Shown here piece after piece: positions 12,822 to 23,566 of a stretch of 64,000 nucleotides of DNA. Each line of letters starts with the position of its first letter. Within the stretch, counting starts at the first letter, position 1. The stretch is from Pilatotrama ljubarskyi (Eukaryota > Basidiomycota > Agaricomycetes > Polyporales > Polyporaceae): positions 124,001 to 188,000 of the forward strand of contig MU277685.1 in assembly GCA_022385805.1 (NCBI GenBank). Reading direction: 5' to 3'. Position numbers and translations under genes: made by a program. The notes below the pieces were generated by a model that saw nothing but the letters and a program-made list of their open reading frames with translations, searched no databases and was not told the origin of the DNA.

Positions 12822-15669
12822 GATGCGCAGGACGGGGCTGATGATGGGGAAAGAAGAGGGCGGGGGCTGGGAGAAGGGGGATACATTTATAAGAAGAGGG
12901 AGAGGCGCTGATATGGGGAGGGCTGGTGGCTCAAGAAAGGTTAAGCAAGGAGCTAGGGCCCAAATTAAGCAGGGGATCCCCGAATCTGAAGAAGTCGCGA
13001 TTGAGTTTACATTAACTTTGCCGCCCAAATTAAAGCACAACTCCGCAGATCGGGGTCTGAATCCCTCCCGGCTGCATTCCCGCCAACGTTGTTTGACACA
13101 TCCCCACACCCAGGCCTCGACTCCCGCCGCAAAATAATATTCGCTCCCCCGGCCGGCCCTGCGAGGATGGGTGATAACAACAGCGTCCTCGCCCGCTCAA
13201 ACATCATCCACTCGTCCGCCACACAAGTTAATCAGACAATGCCCACCTACGCTCGACATGATTGCCGCGCGCGCAGGGCCCGCTTCACGCCCGCAACGCT
13301 CGACCCCATGTATTTATCTCGCCCTAGCTGATGGTTTGCATGATAGCCGCCGTGCCACTCGCAGGCGGGGTGCGCTGTCTGGGCCTGCTCGCAGAAGGAG
13401 ACAAATTGACAGGGTGGACCTTGTGCTCGTCGGAGTCGCCGCGTCTGCATCGCAGTGTTGGCAGCCGCGGCTCCCGGGGACGGCCCTAGCGCGAGTCGAC
13501 GGACGCGTTCCTCCGCCGACGAGATGGGAAGATCTAATGCCCTCCAATGCTCCCGCGAATGCCATCCAAATCAGGGTCGGTACGTAATACACAGCTCCCC
13601 ACCCAATCTTTTTAGATTAGATTGACCGTGCGACTCTTTCGCCCATTCCGCCGGTCCGATCGACCACGGTAATCCGCGCTGTCCTTTAACCTTGCGCCCG
13701 TCGGCATCCCGCGCTCTGCCCCCCACCCCGGCATGCGTCCTGAATCTCGCCTGTTCATCCGCCATCGCGACCCAAAGAACGTCTGTTTACACCCCAGCAC
13801 AGCGGGGTCCGCTACGGGTACGTATTGTCCTCGTTGAGCACAATGCATCGGAGCGGCGCCGAGACGAACGACCGCGGCAAGGCAAGATCGGAAAGCTCGC
13901 TACGCCACCCGTCGCACCCGAAGAAATCCGGACAAGGGTGTTGGACAGGCGGTCGCCGGCGGGGCATGGACATGCTGGAAGCGGGACGGTGTGAGCGAAA
14001 GCTCGTGCAGCCTCCTGGATAAGGGCAAGAGCGGTCGGGAACTCAATCGCAATCAGCGCCAGAGACACCTTGTCGACGGTGATCACGTACGACAGATCAC
14101 GTACGCGCGACTTTGCACGCTTATTCCACGTTCGCCTCCAAGCGATTGGTTGGCGCGGAAAGCCTCGCCTGCTGCCCTTCTGACGTGAACGAAAAGCATC
14201 GCGGGAGAAGACAAGCGAGTCTCCCAACCACATGAACACTCCCCAAATCTTCCGCCACCGGACGGCAGCGTCCTTCGTCCCCCAAGCGGCCACATCTCGC
14301 GAGTCTCTGCCGCGTGTCCACGAGTCCAGGCTTCAGAAAACTCCCAGCAGCACACAGAGACAGAGTATAGGGCGGCCCAGATCGAGCGCGGTGCGCCGTG
14401 CAGCGGCCATTACCGTGGGGCGAGGCTTGTGCGGCCGAATGAGATGCGCGAACACGCGCCTTACCCGCAACCCAGCACGGTCGTTCGACCTCCCAAACCG
14501 TCGCGACCCTGAGACCGGCATGTACCGGCTCGTGGATCAGACAGCCTTCTGAGTTCGTCCGAGCATGGCAGATGATCTGGAAGACATACGTCGGGGATTT
14601 GAAGCCCCCCTCAGCCGAACGCGAGCATGACAAAAAATGCCACGGCCAGCCCCGCTCGCCCAGTGCGGGAACGCCGTGACGGAAAAGGGACACCGGGTAT
14701 TTTCTCTGCGAGCAAAACTGACAAGCATGAGGTCATCTCGCTGCCCCTAGCCATCGCCTCTTACCCCATCGCGCAAAGGTGAGAATCCGCGTTCTCACCG
14801 TACATCCGTTTGCATTTCCCCTCGCGCTGATTCAGCTGCTGCTGCTGCTGCGCGGCCATGCGGCTCGCTGCACGACTTCCTCGGAAGTGCCTGCCGTTAC
14901 GCGGGGGACCGCGACGAGAACGCTCTGGCTACGCCAGATCGACTTCGCCGTCACTAGTCATGAGCTGCTCAAAAGGAAGTGGCCCGAGTGCGGACGATCT
15001 GCCTCGATGCCTCAATATAGCGCGCTCCCGAATAGGCTGCCCGGGCACTGGGACGTCGTCCGAGGAGGAAGCGGACTAGAGAGGATCGTGTGAGGCCTCT
15101 GCGCATTCGAGGGACCCCACGTTCATGTGGCGGCGCCCTAGGGAATCCTGCCGCAGCTCAGGGCCACGAATGCCCTCCAGGTTATCCCGATCCGCCTCCA
15201 GTTCACCGGTTCGGGAGGGGGGAACTCACAGACGGACGACGTTCGACATCATGCGTCAGGTCGGACTTCGGAAGAGGTCTTGCGCCAACGCGCACGGCGG
15301 ACGCGCCGGAAGTCGGGCAATGTAGTGGACAAATTGGCGCGCACGAGGGAACGTTGTGCGCGCTCGACGGCTTCTGATTTCGATGGTGTGGCGGACTAGA
15401 CCGAAGAGCGCAAAACGTGCCATTACGGCGACGCTTCTATTAAGTACAACGACTGAATGACTAAGATAATGGTGCAGAGCGGAGGTTATAGATCATGCCT
15501 TGGTTACAAATGCCATCTGACCGGCGAGCACGAAGCAGCGATGAAGTGTGGGTCCTCATGATGGTCGACTGATCGCAGAAGCCGCGCGGAGTGGCATGCG
15601 CGAGCCGCCAGAGCAACGATGCCCTCATTCGACCAAGTGATCTACGCCAGATGAAAGGATATCAGCATC
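12822..15669. promoter_or_regulatory. Long upstream region of the WOPR gene
   Basis: 2.85 kb with no supportable gene between the WOPR start codon and the stop of the upstream J-protein gene, both on the minus strand. Short frames (up to 190 codons at 14121-14693) show no domain. It should contain the promoter and 5' leader of the regulator. The size is about five to ten times that of other upstream regions here. Confidence 0.45.
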
Positions 15670-18627
15670 TTATAATAGGCTCGCCCCGTCATGCGCACCC
15701 GCCTCCCAGCAGCCTAGCCAGCCCCAGCGCCCTGATACACTGGGCGGAGCTGGCTGGGCTGCGCGTCGCTCCGCGGCGGAAGCCCCAGTGTGAGTCCGAC
15801 GTACCTTTCAGAGGAAGCACGACCGGCATATAGTCGGGGATCTCTGCGTAGTGCATTCGCCCCCGGAACTTGTAGCGTATGCGCAGCGTCTTCGGGACCC
15901 CCGAGACGGGGTCGTAGAAACCTGGGATGCCGGCCTGTGGGATGGGCGTGAGTACTGAAAACACTTAAGGCAATTTTTCATGTGATGGCAGAATGCGTCA
16001 AATGACGGCACGATACCGGCGAAGCCGGTCACCCTAATGTGCAGATAGCCTGGGGGAGGGCACCCTCGATCCCGTCTTCCCACAGCTGTCGTGCAGAAAG
16101 TACTACACGACACCGCATACAATAAGCCGTGACGGACGGGCATGCTGCCAGCGTAGACCGGACGTCCGCCATACGAGCAGTGGCAGCCCCGGGACACGAG
16201 CATGATGTGCAGCGTATAGCTTAATGGACCGGTCAGGGTCGAAGCGGCCGCCGCGACCCAAAGCCGTGGGCAGGCTAGACCAAAAGGCCCCGTGGAGCCA
16301 CCCATCGGATAGCGTTCGAGGAGCAGCGGCCTTATCAGCCTGACGGGAAAAGCAGGCGAAAGTGCTATGCGCAAAATCCAAACGCGGCTCACCTTGCTTC
16401 TTTTCCCTGGGATGTATAGCTGGCTCGAGTTGACCAATGCCTGCACGGGGACGGTGACGTCCACCTCTAGACCTTCGGTGCCCTCATCCTGCTCTGATGG
16501 ACCGTAGCGAGCTTCTAGAATGACCAGGCCTGTGTGAACGGACCCCAGCGCTTTCAGAAATCAAGCTCCTCTCGAACCGCAAGACTCAGATTTACCGTCA
16601 CATGCTTCTTCCGTCCGCATATGCCTTCGGGCAGTGTCTTGCAGCAGCGTCACCGTTTCTTTCCATTGACGGAGCAGATCAGATTTCTCCTCCCGTAGCT
16701 GGCGGCGTGCGTCTTCGAGGAACCTGAGCCATACCGTGAGAAACATCGAGGAGATGTCTGAAATAGCGAAACACTGACTGTGCGCGCTGCCTCCGGCGTC
16801 GCGGTCTTATCCTGAAGTAGTAGATCACAGTCAAGGCGGCTGATGGCAAAACCGCCGTCCAGAAGGCTAAGGCATCATTATGTTCGCGAGACAATATTAT
16901 CGGCACGGTCAGTGTCTGTCCGAAATACGTCGCACTGACCTCTGTCAGCACTGCGCCAGACGATAGAGCCCGAGCTGCACTCACTCCACGCGAAGAGTGA
17001 CGCCGTCTACATTAGCGCTGACGTTCGCACCCACGGCCGCATTGTTGCCCCTCCATTCGCCGCCGAACAGCCAGGTAAACCCGGCCAGTCCGATTCGTAC
17101 AACCGTCTGAAGGTGCACGCGCAGCTCATGAAAAGACAGGCCGTAGCGTCCGCTCAAACCCGTCGCAGGGCCCGCGAGGTCCAGCCCGAACTGCCACTCA
17201 CTCGTGTAGTACGCAAGACCAGACACAGACGGAGCACGAAAAGCGAACGAATCTGGTGGCTCGTGACGCACTTCCTCCGCCTGCAAGCTGTCGTGGAACG
17301 TCGAGGAGGCTACGGCCGCAGTAATTCTGGGCCCCGTCGGGGTAAACCCGACGTCCAGGACGCCCTGCATTGGCGACTTCGGGAACAGCTGCCGCGCCAG
17401 CGACATGTTGACGGGTGGCAGAAGCAGGGCGTCCCCCTTCTTGTACGTGAAGGGTTGCAGGAAGAGAAGGGGGTGCAAAACTGTCTGACACGTGAGGGTG
17501 CAGGCTTCTGCTTGATAGGTGCTCTTCACGGAAACACCAGATACCGCGAGCAGATTGGTGGTTGCCTACAACGTGCGAGCATGAGAAGCGAGGGAATGAG
17601 TAAGCAAAAATAATACGGACCTCGAACGCCAAGCGAGGGGAGTAGTGGTGCTTAATGGTACCAGTGAGAGCAGACCCGGTATAGGGCCTTCGCCCGAGGT
17701 TCGACCTATTGCTGGTAGTGAGCCGGCCAGACAGCACAAGCCAAGTCTTCTTGTTGAGCTCGGTCTAGGCCGGTCGTGAGTACACACACACTTGGCCAGG
17801 AAGACGTACTTCACCTGCACGCGATGCCTCACACCGAAGCTGTCTCGTCTGATGTCGCTAATGGCGGCCTGGAAATTTTGCCATGGCGAAAGCGGGGAGC
17901 CGTCCTCCGCCTCGTATTCATCGTCGAATAGAGGGGAAGCATCTACGCCGATTGTGACGGTTCCCTTTGGATGCACCGCTTGTTCGACGCGCTGCCGTTC
18001 CAATTCCCGCTGTTGCCGCCGCAATTCCTCCTCAAACTATCGCCGATGATTTACGTCAAAAGCCGCGCTTTCGCATGAGAAGCAGGGCTTACTTCTTCTT
18101 CTGCGACGTGCTTGAAGTCCGCGGACTGAAGGAGTAAGAGCCCTTCCGGACCTGGCTAGCAGAGCGTCAATTTCGGACGGTCCTATGAGACGGTGGGTAG
18201 GGTTGACCTAAGGTGTCATATGCACGACTGAAGGGGGCATGTGCATGAGTCGCGGGAGGTGGCGTCGACGAAAAGGGACGCACCGGGTCACCGGGTCAGA
18301 GAGAACTGTGCGCAAGGGTGAGGACGGGCATTGCGAGCGGAGAATAGGCGGTGCTCACTCTCGTACGCCTTCTGGATCTCGAGGAAGCGTTGGGTGGCGG
18401 CCTCCTTGCGCCTCTCGTCTGTCTGCTTGTCCGGGTGAAAGACGATCGAGAGCTGCCTGTAGCGTTCCCTGATCTCATGCTCGGATGCAGTCTTTGGAAG
18501 GTTGAGTACTGAGCTAACCTTGAGGTTAGCGAGTACGGCTGTGGCGCTCGGACGGAGGCACGCACTAAAAGTATTCCTTGTCTGCTGGGATTCCAGACGC
18601 GGCGTCCGTGTTTTCTGTGCCTGGCAT
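15670..18627 (-). CDS. DNAJC11-like J-domain protein with DUF3395 domain
   Basis: Model complement(join(15670..15713, 15805..15934, 16393..16529, 16596..16723, 16779..16934, 16985..17565, 17621..17758, 17815..18036, 18093..18151, 18208..18227, 18284..18305, 18359..18513, 18566..18627)), about 617 aa. Animal DNAJC11 is a mitochondrial outer-membrane protein linked to the MICOS cristae complex. The J domain is at the N terminus: YSVLNLPKTASEHEI, then HPDKQTDERRKEAATQRFLE with the HPD motif. The middle is a beta-rich, barrel-like region; then a basic RPRRRRQR segment and a coiled coil; then the DUF3395 block (GLVILEARYG, VDVTVPVQALVNSSQLYI, AGIPGFYDPVSG, IRYKFRGRMHY). Exons of 20 and 22 nt occur. 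One intron is 458 nt against about 55 elsewhere. The last 14 codons are uncertain: reading through from 15805 gives a stop at 15689 instead. Confidence 0.9.
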
Positions 18628-19044
18628 TTGGCACGGAATAGCGGGAGACTGCCGTGAAGAGTTGGTTCAGTGAATAGACATGCAAGGCAGCGTGTGAGAG
18701 AGCGGGTCGAGGAAAGGACGTCCGTCTGAGCTCGCGGGAGCCTCGACCCTCGCGGAAGCGGCGGTCTTGCAAACGTAATAAATAGGCCCGTCCTTCAACG
18801 TGTTTCTTACTCCCTTTATCGGGGGACTTTAGTCGGATAATCAGCGGCCATAAGCGGGATAACAAACGTGTACCCCCGGGCAAGCCCGCGACTAGGCGCC
18901 CTGGCGTTTGTGTAGCACCGCGTGGATGAGATCATTCTCCGGATCCCCGGCTCGTCTCGACTCTCATCTTACCCTGCCACCTTTTGGGCCATCGCCCCTT
19001 CCCCTTCGTCCGGCATACTTCGTTGCGTTCCAAAATACAGCTAC
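18628..19044. promoter_or_regulatory. Divergent promoter, J-protein / Rmd1-like gene
   Basis: 417 bp between head-to-head start codons. The plus-strand frame stays open from 18922 into the Rmd1-like coding region, so an upstream start is possible, but the 41 extra codons look unlike coding sequence. Confidence 0.4.
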
Positions 19045-21130
19045 ATGTCGACAGGCCAATCAGGTCCTAAGGCCCAGGCTTTGGCTAGCGGCAGCACCGG
19101 AGAATCCAAGGCACGCGGCGCCAACCGTTCGACCAAGGTTGCGGGGAAGCTGAAGGTGCTGCCAGAGCACGCAGAGCCTGTCCTCCAGCAGGACAAGGCG
19201 GTCAAGCCCCCAAGCCCGCCGCGCGAGCGTGACGAGGGTGGCGAAGGTTCGGGCACTCTCGCCGACAGCGAAGAGGAGGAAGAGGACGAGGAGCCAGAGG
19301 ACGTCGAGGTGCGTGCTGCGTCAAGGGTGCGAATGTGCGCCGCTTCGTGATGCTGAGCTTCCCGCGTCAAACTCGCGTCCGTTCGAGTTAGGTGTACAAC
19401 CAGATCGACCTCATACCTGCTGGCACCGCGCGCAGAGATGCGCTCCGCCTCACCAAGAAGAAGGCAAAGTCCCTCCCCCGGGTGACCGCCTACGCGACCG
19501 CGAGGTGCGCCCCACTGCACTTGCCTAACAGCGAACACTTCTTGACGAGTTGCGCCTAGTTCCTACCGCTTCCCAGAGCTCATGAAGTTCTTCAACGCCC
19601 GGCGCAGCTCGTACCACACCAACCCCCGAATTATTGTCGACGTCATCTATACCCCCTACGTATACGAGCCGCCTTCGTCTTCGAACCAGCCTTCGACTCA
19701 GAGTCGCGTTCGTTTCGAGACCGAGTCTCGGGAGGCAGGTCGTACAGGTGACCTTCTCGGCGTCCCCGAGCTCGCTCCCGGCGCGTCAGACGCAGACGGC
19801 GCCGTGTCTTCTGGCGTGGACGTGCCCTCAGAACCGGCGAACGGAAAGGGCAGGAAGAAGAGCAAGTTTTCGGAGGCGCCGACCGAGGCAGAAATCTTCA
19901 TCTTCGAGTATGGCACCGTCGTCATTTGGGGTATGACCGAGGCTCAAGAGAAAAGATTCCTCTCCTCCCTGTAAGTCATTGGACATCCACATCCCTGTCA
20001 AGAGCAGACATTGATGTCAAGCTATGGCAGAAAACGATTCGAGGTCGAGCGGTTAGGTAGGCGGTGGCGTCTCACTAACCCGAACATATGAAACTTACTC
20101 CCTTCCAGCGCCCCAGGACGTCGAAATGGAAGACCTCAACTTCTACTACGCCAGTTACAGTCGGTGAGCCCACGCCGCCTTACCGTCTCGGGATGCCCAG
20201 CGCGCTCACCGAGCGTCACAGGATATACAACGACGTGATAACGCTCCGGAAGGGGTCAAGCTACATGTCAGCTTTTACCTCACGGTTACGCCCTGCCCTT
20301 ACCTGACGTGAAGCTTCCCCGCAGGACGAAGCTCTCGCTATCGCACGCGCTCGCACAGTCGGTCAAGATATCCCTGGTAAGTCCGCCGATGCCAGCACGA
20401 GCCACGCCCACGCTGGGCTCTCCGCCGACACCCAAACTCTATGCTAACCCGAACGCTCTCCGCCTTCTCATCCATTTCTCCCGCGCCGGGCAAATACTAG
20501 TTCGAGAAACTCATCTCGACGACGATCGAGGAGACGAAGGACATACCCGAGATCATCAGCGAGACCGGGAAGATAGACATGAGCCACAAAGAGATCATGC
20601 GCAAGATCGGCGAGCTCTTCCTGCTGCGCACGAACATCAACTCTGTCGGCTCGGTCCTCGACTCGCCCGTACGTACTCGCACGGCGCGTCTCTGCGCCGC
20701 CGCCCCGGTTCTGCTCCCTCGCTGACCGCCTTGTTTCCCTGCCGTTGTACAGGAAGTCTTCTGGGTGCGTCTGGGTTTCTCACATAGACGCTATCAGACG
20801 CAGCGTGCTGACGCCTGGGACAGACATATCCCGACCTGCAGCCTCTGTACGACGCCGCGCGGAGCTACCTCGAGATCCCGCAGCGCATCGACCTGCTCAA
20901 CGCGCGCGTCGAGGTCCTGCAGGACATGCTCCAGCTCCTCAAGGAGACCGTCACGTCCCGGCACGCCGAGCGCCTCGAGCAGATCGTCATCGCGCTCATA
21001 GCAGTCGAGATCGGTGCGTTCCCTCCTCGTCCTCGAGGAGTCAATCTCTCGAAGCCTGAATGTTCGCTGACTTCGTGGCGTCTCTGAAGTTCTCGGTATC
21101 ATCACGATCCTCGTCGACCTTTTTTCGTAG
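19045..21130 (+). CDS. Rmd1/Sif2 family protein (DUF155)
   Basis: Model join(19045..19308, 19392..19504, 19560..19970, 20031..20056, 20109..20163, 20222..20266, 20325..20376, 20501..20668, 20753..20764, 20824..21013, 21090..21130), 458 aa. Yeast Rmd1/Rmd8 and relatives (human RMND1) carry DUF155 and one C-terminal membrane span; their roles include meiotic nuclear division and membrane organisation. A disordered acidic N terminus precedes RVTAYATASSYRFPELMKFF and YHTNPRIIVDVIYTPY. The DUF155 core includes EIFIFEYGTVVIWGM, LSLSHALAQSVKISLFE, and SYLEIPQRIDLLNARVEVLQ. The C-terminal span is IVIALIAVEIVLGIITILV. It has a 12-nt exon (EVFW) and a 26-nt exon, both needed to keep the family sequence. 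It converges with the dehydrogenase gene. Confidence 0.92.
20753..20764 (+). other. 12-nt microexon of the Rmd1-like gene
   Basis: Four codons (EVFW) with an acceptor AG before and GTGCGT after. Family members have an equivalent Phe-Trp just before the YPDLQPLYDA block, so leaving the exon out would delete conserved residues. Confidence 0.75.
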
Positions 21131-21546
21131 GAGCGTTTCTCCGGCGCGAGTTCCGTTCATAGAAGCTGCAAGCCTGCCACGAGGAGCTCCAGCGTAGTCC
21201 GAAGCAGGTTTTCCCCATGCGTTTCACTGACACTGCGTCTGCGTTGATCGTTTGCTATCGACTGTACAATAGATATCTGGATATTCTGCAGTAATGGACT
21301 AGTACTGGTGGAAACAGCATCCACTTCCTTTCCTTCGGTCAGCCATGAGTCCAAGCAGCAGGTAGCGTCTGCGAACATTTGCAGCGCTAAAGCACATCGA
21401 TGACACGGAGACAGCTGTCAAAGAGGGGTATATACATTCTCGTCGGGTGGCGGTCGACATATCGATACAATACGTGCTCGTCATTCTATACGTACATACG
21501 GCGGTCCTCCCGCCGTCGAGATCCTCAACCCAGCAGTCTATCCTTT
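21131..21546. other. Convergent 3' intergenic
   Basis: 416 bp between the stop codons of the Rmd1-like and dehydrogenase genes. AT-richer than the coding flanks; probably both 3' UTRs and poly(A) sites. Nothing else seen. Confidence 0.5.
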
Positions 21547-22956
21547 TCAAGGCTTGATGGCGATCTTGAGCGCGCCACGGCTGCTCATCTTGTCCAATGC
21601 CTTCTGGTAGTCCTCCAGCTTGAAGACATCCGTGACCTACCCGAGTCAATGGTCAGTTCATCTCACTCGTCTAGCCGTGAAATGACTTACCATGCCCTTG
21701 ACGTTCACCTTGCCGCCATCCAGATAGGCAACTGCGCGAGGGAAGCAGTATGCCTGCGAGAATGAGCCGATGATCTGCGTACGTGCGAGTAAGCCGCTGA
21801 ATCTACTCGAAGATAGAGACAATGAATGAAGACCGACCTTGATCTCATCTGCGAAAATCTTCGAAGGAGGCCAGTGCACCAGGGCCTTGTTCTCGTAGAC
21901 ACCGTAGATCATGATGGTGCCGCCGCGACGGACGTAGTTGATCGTCTCCTGCGCGAGCTTTTCGACACCCGTGGCCTCCACGACGACGTCGAAGCCGTAC
22001 GGGTTGTCCTTCTTCAGCTGCTCCCACTGGGGACCGGGGTTTTGCCTGTCGAGCTCGATGTACTCGTCCGCGGCGTTCAGCTGCTTGGCGATGTCCATCT
22101 TGATACCCTTGTTAGCCGCAATGACGACACGGTGGGCACCATTCAGCTTGAGCAGCTGTGCCAGGATCAAGCCAGTCGGACCCGCGCCGAGCAGCAGTAC
22201 GTCGATACCGACTGGAGGGTTGAGCTTGTCAAGACCATGGATGGCACATGCTGCAGGCTCGAGAAGCGTGGACTCCTCGTCCGTGAGATTGTGGATCTTG
22301 TAGCACTTGCTTTGGTGGTAGACGATGTATTCGGCGAAGCCACCATCCTGGGTGACACCGCGAGCGTTGAAGTTCTCGCAGAGAACAGCCTGGCCCCGTC
22401 GGCAGTAGAAGCAGGTGTTGCACTACGTACAAGGCGGGATCTTCGTGAGTATATGCGGACGCATGTAGAGCTCAGAAGACACGTACAGAGGTACCAACGT
22501 CTGCGACGATGCGGTCGCCGATCTCAAAGTCTTTCACGTTCTTGCCCTTCTCGACCACGCGCCCAATGGCTTCATGTCCGGGGATGAGCTGATGGGAGAA
22601 GCGTGAGTTGTGCGTCCACAATTGACCATCCTGAAGGAGATGAGACATACTGGGAACTTCGCGATGAATTCTCCCTCGTGAATGTGCGCGTCCGTACCGC
22701 AGACACCGCACAGGGTGACTATATGCCAACCAAATCAGCCAATGGCGGCGCGGCGAGGACGTAGAGCCTAGAACGTACCCTTGAGAAGTAGATCGTCGTC
22801 ACCGCACTTTGGGATGGGTACCTCCCGGATGTCGAACTTGTGAGGCTAGACAACGCAATGAGATCATGATTAGATCGGAGGATGAGTGTGGGAGGAAACG
22901 AGGCTTGAGAGACGTACCTCGCTGTACCAGAGCGCTTTCATGGTTCCCTCAGGCAT
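21547..22956 (-). CDS. Zinc-dependent alcohol/polyol dehydrogenase (MDR family)
   Basis: Model complement(join(21547..21636, 21691..21774, 21838..22422, 22487..22588, 22651..22718, 22779..22845, 22918..22956)), 344 aa, the usual MDR length. It should oxidise a secondary alcohol or sugar alcohol with NAD(P)+. The catalytic zinc motifs CGVCGTD and [12 protein letters not shown] are present; the structural-zinc cysteines follow C-x2-C-x2-C-x7-C in [15 protein letters not shown]; the Rossmann glycine motif is GAGPTGL. The subgroup resembles fungal D-arabinitol/sorbitol dehydrogenases, but the substrate cannot be fixed from sequence alone. A second in-frame ATG lies five codons in (MKALWYS), so the true start could be 22941. 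It is in tandem with the acyl-CoA ligase 610 bp upstream. Confidence 0.92.
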
Positions 22957-23566
22957 GTTGGATGTCGAGCGCGATGTAGAAGACGACGAGTAGAGCGGTG
23001 GTGACGGTCAAGAGCAGAGATGCGCGAACTCTGTCTGTCCGTCCGAGGCTGATCTTTATCTGCTCGCCCATTTTCTGCGGCGCCACCCCGTCGAAGAGAA
23101 TTCGTGCGCGTCCCCGTTCGGTCATCGAGTGTCCCCCGGCCCGTGACATCATAGGACCTCCGTCGTCACTCTCGGCAGCATCGGCCGCCCGGTGCCGCCG
23201 GCGTTGGCGCCCGGGCTCTGCGCGAAGAGACGCGTCGGAGGGGCGCTCGTGACCGCGTTATTGCCTGATGTGGCAGGACACGGGAGTTTTCGTCGGGCAG
23301 ACGGGCGGAGGCGCGCAGACGCGGTGCGTCATACGGTCCGCTTATCAGCACCCCCGATTTGCAGCAAGCAGCTGGAGAAGATCACACAGACAACTCAGGC
23401 TCAGACTACCGGGCACACCCTGGAAGAACCACGACCGACTGCACGCTCGTTTACGTCTTGGCTCGGTGCACGACTGCGACTATACATACAGCACATTCAC
23501 ATCCCATCCCCGGTCGTCCAGTATATCCAAGCAAAACAAACGAAGATCGCCCTTCTGTCACGACCA
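22957..23566. promoter_or_regulatory. Upstream region of the dehydrogenase
   Basis: 610 bp between the dehydrogenase start and the acyl-CoA ligase stop, both on the minus strand. No additional gene seen; it should hold the ligase terminator and the dehydrogenase promoter. Confidence 0.4.

Noticed and set aside
16103..16381. 92-codon open frame inside the long J-protein intron, same strand
   Set aside because: No motif; the flanking exons join in the conserved frame without it.
18922..19044. Upstream ATG of the Rmd1-like protein (41 extra residues)
   Set aside because: The added peptide does not resemble the family and lies in the divergent promoter; the ATG at 19045 is in a better position.
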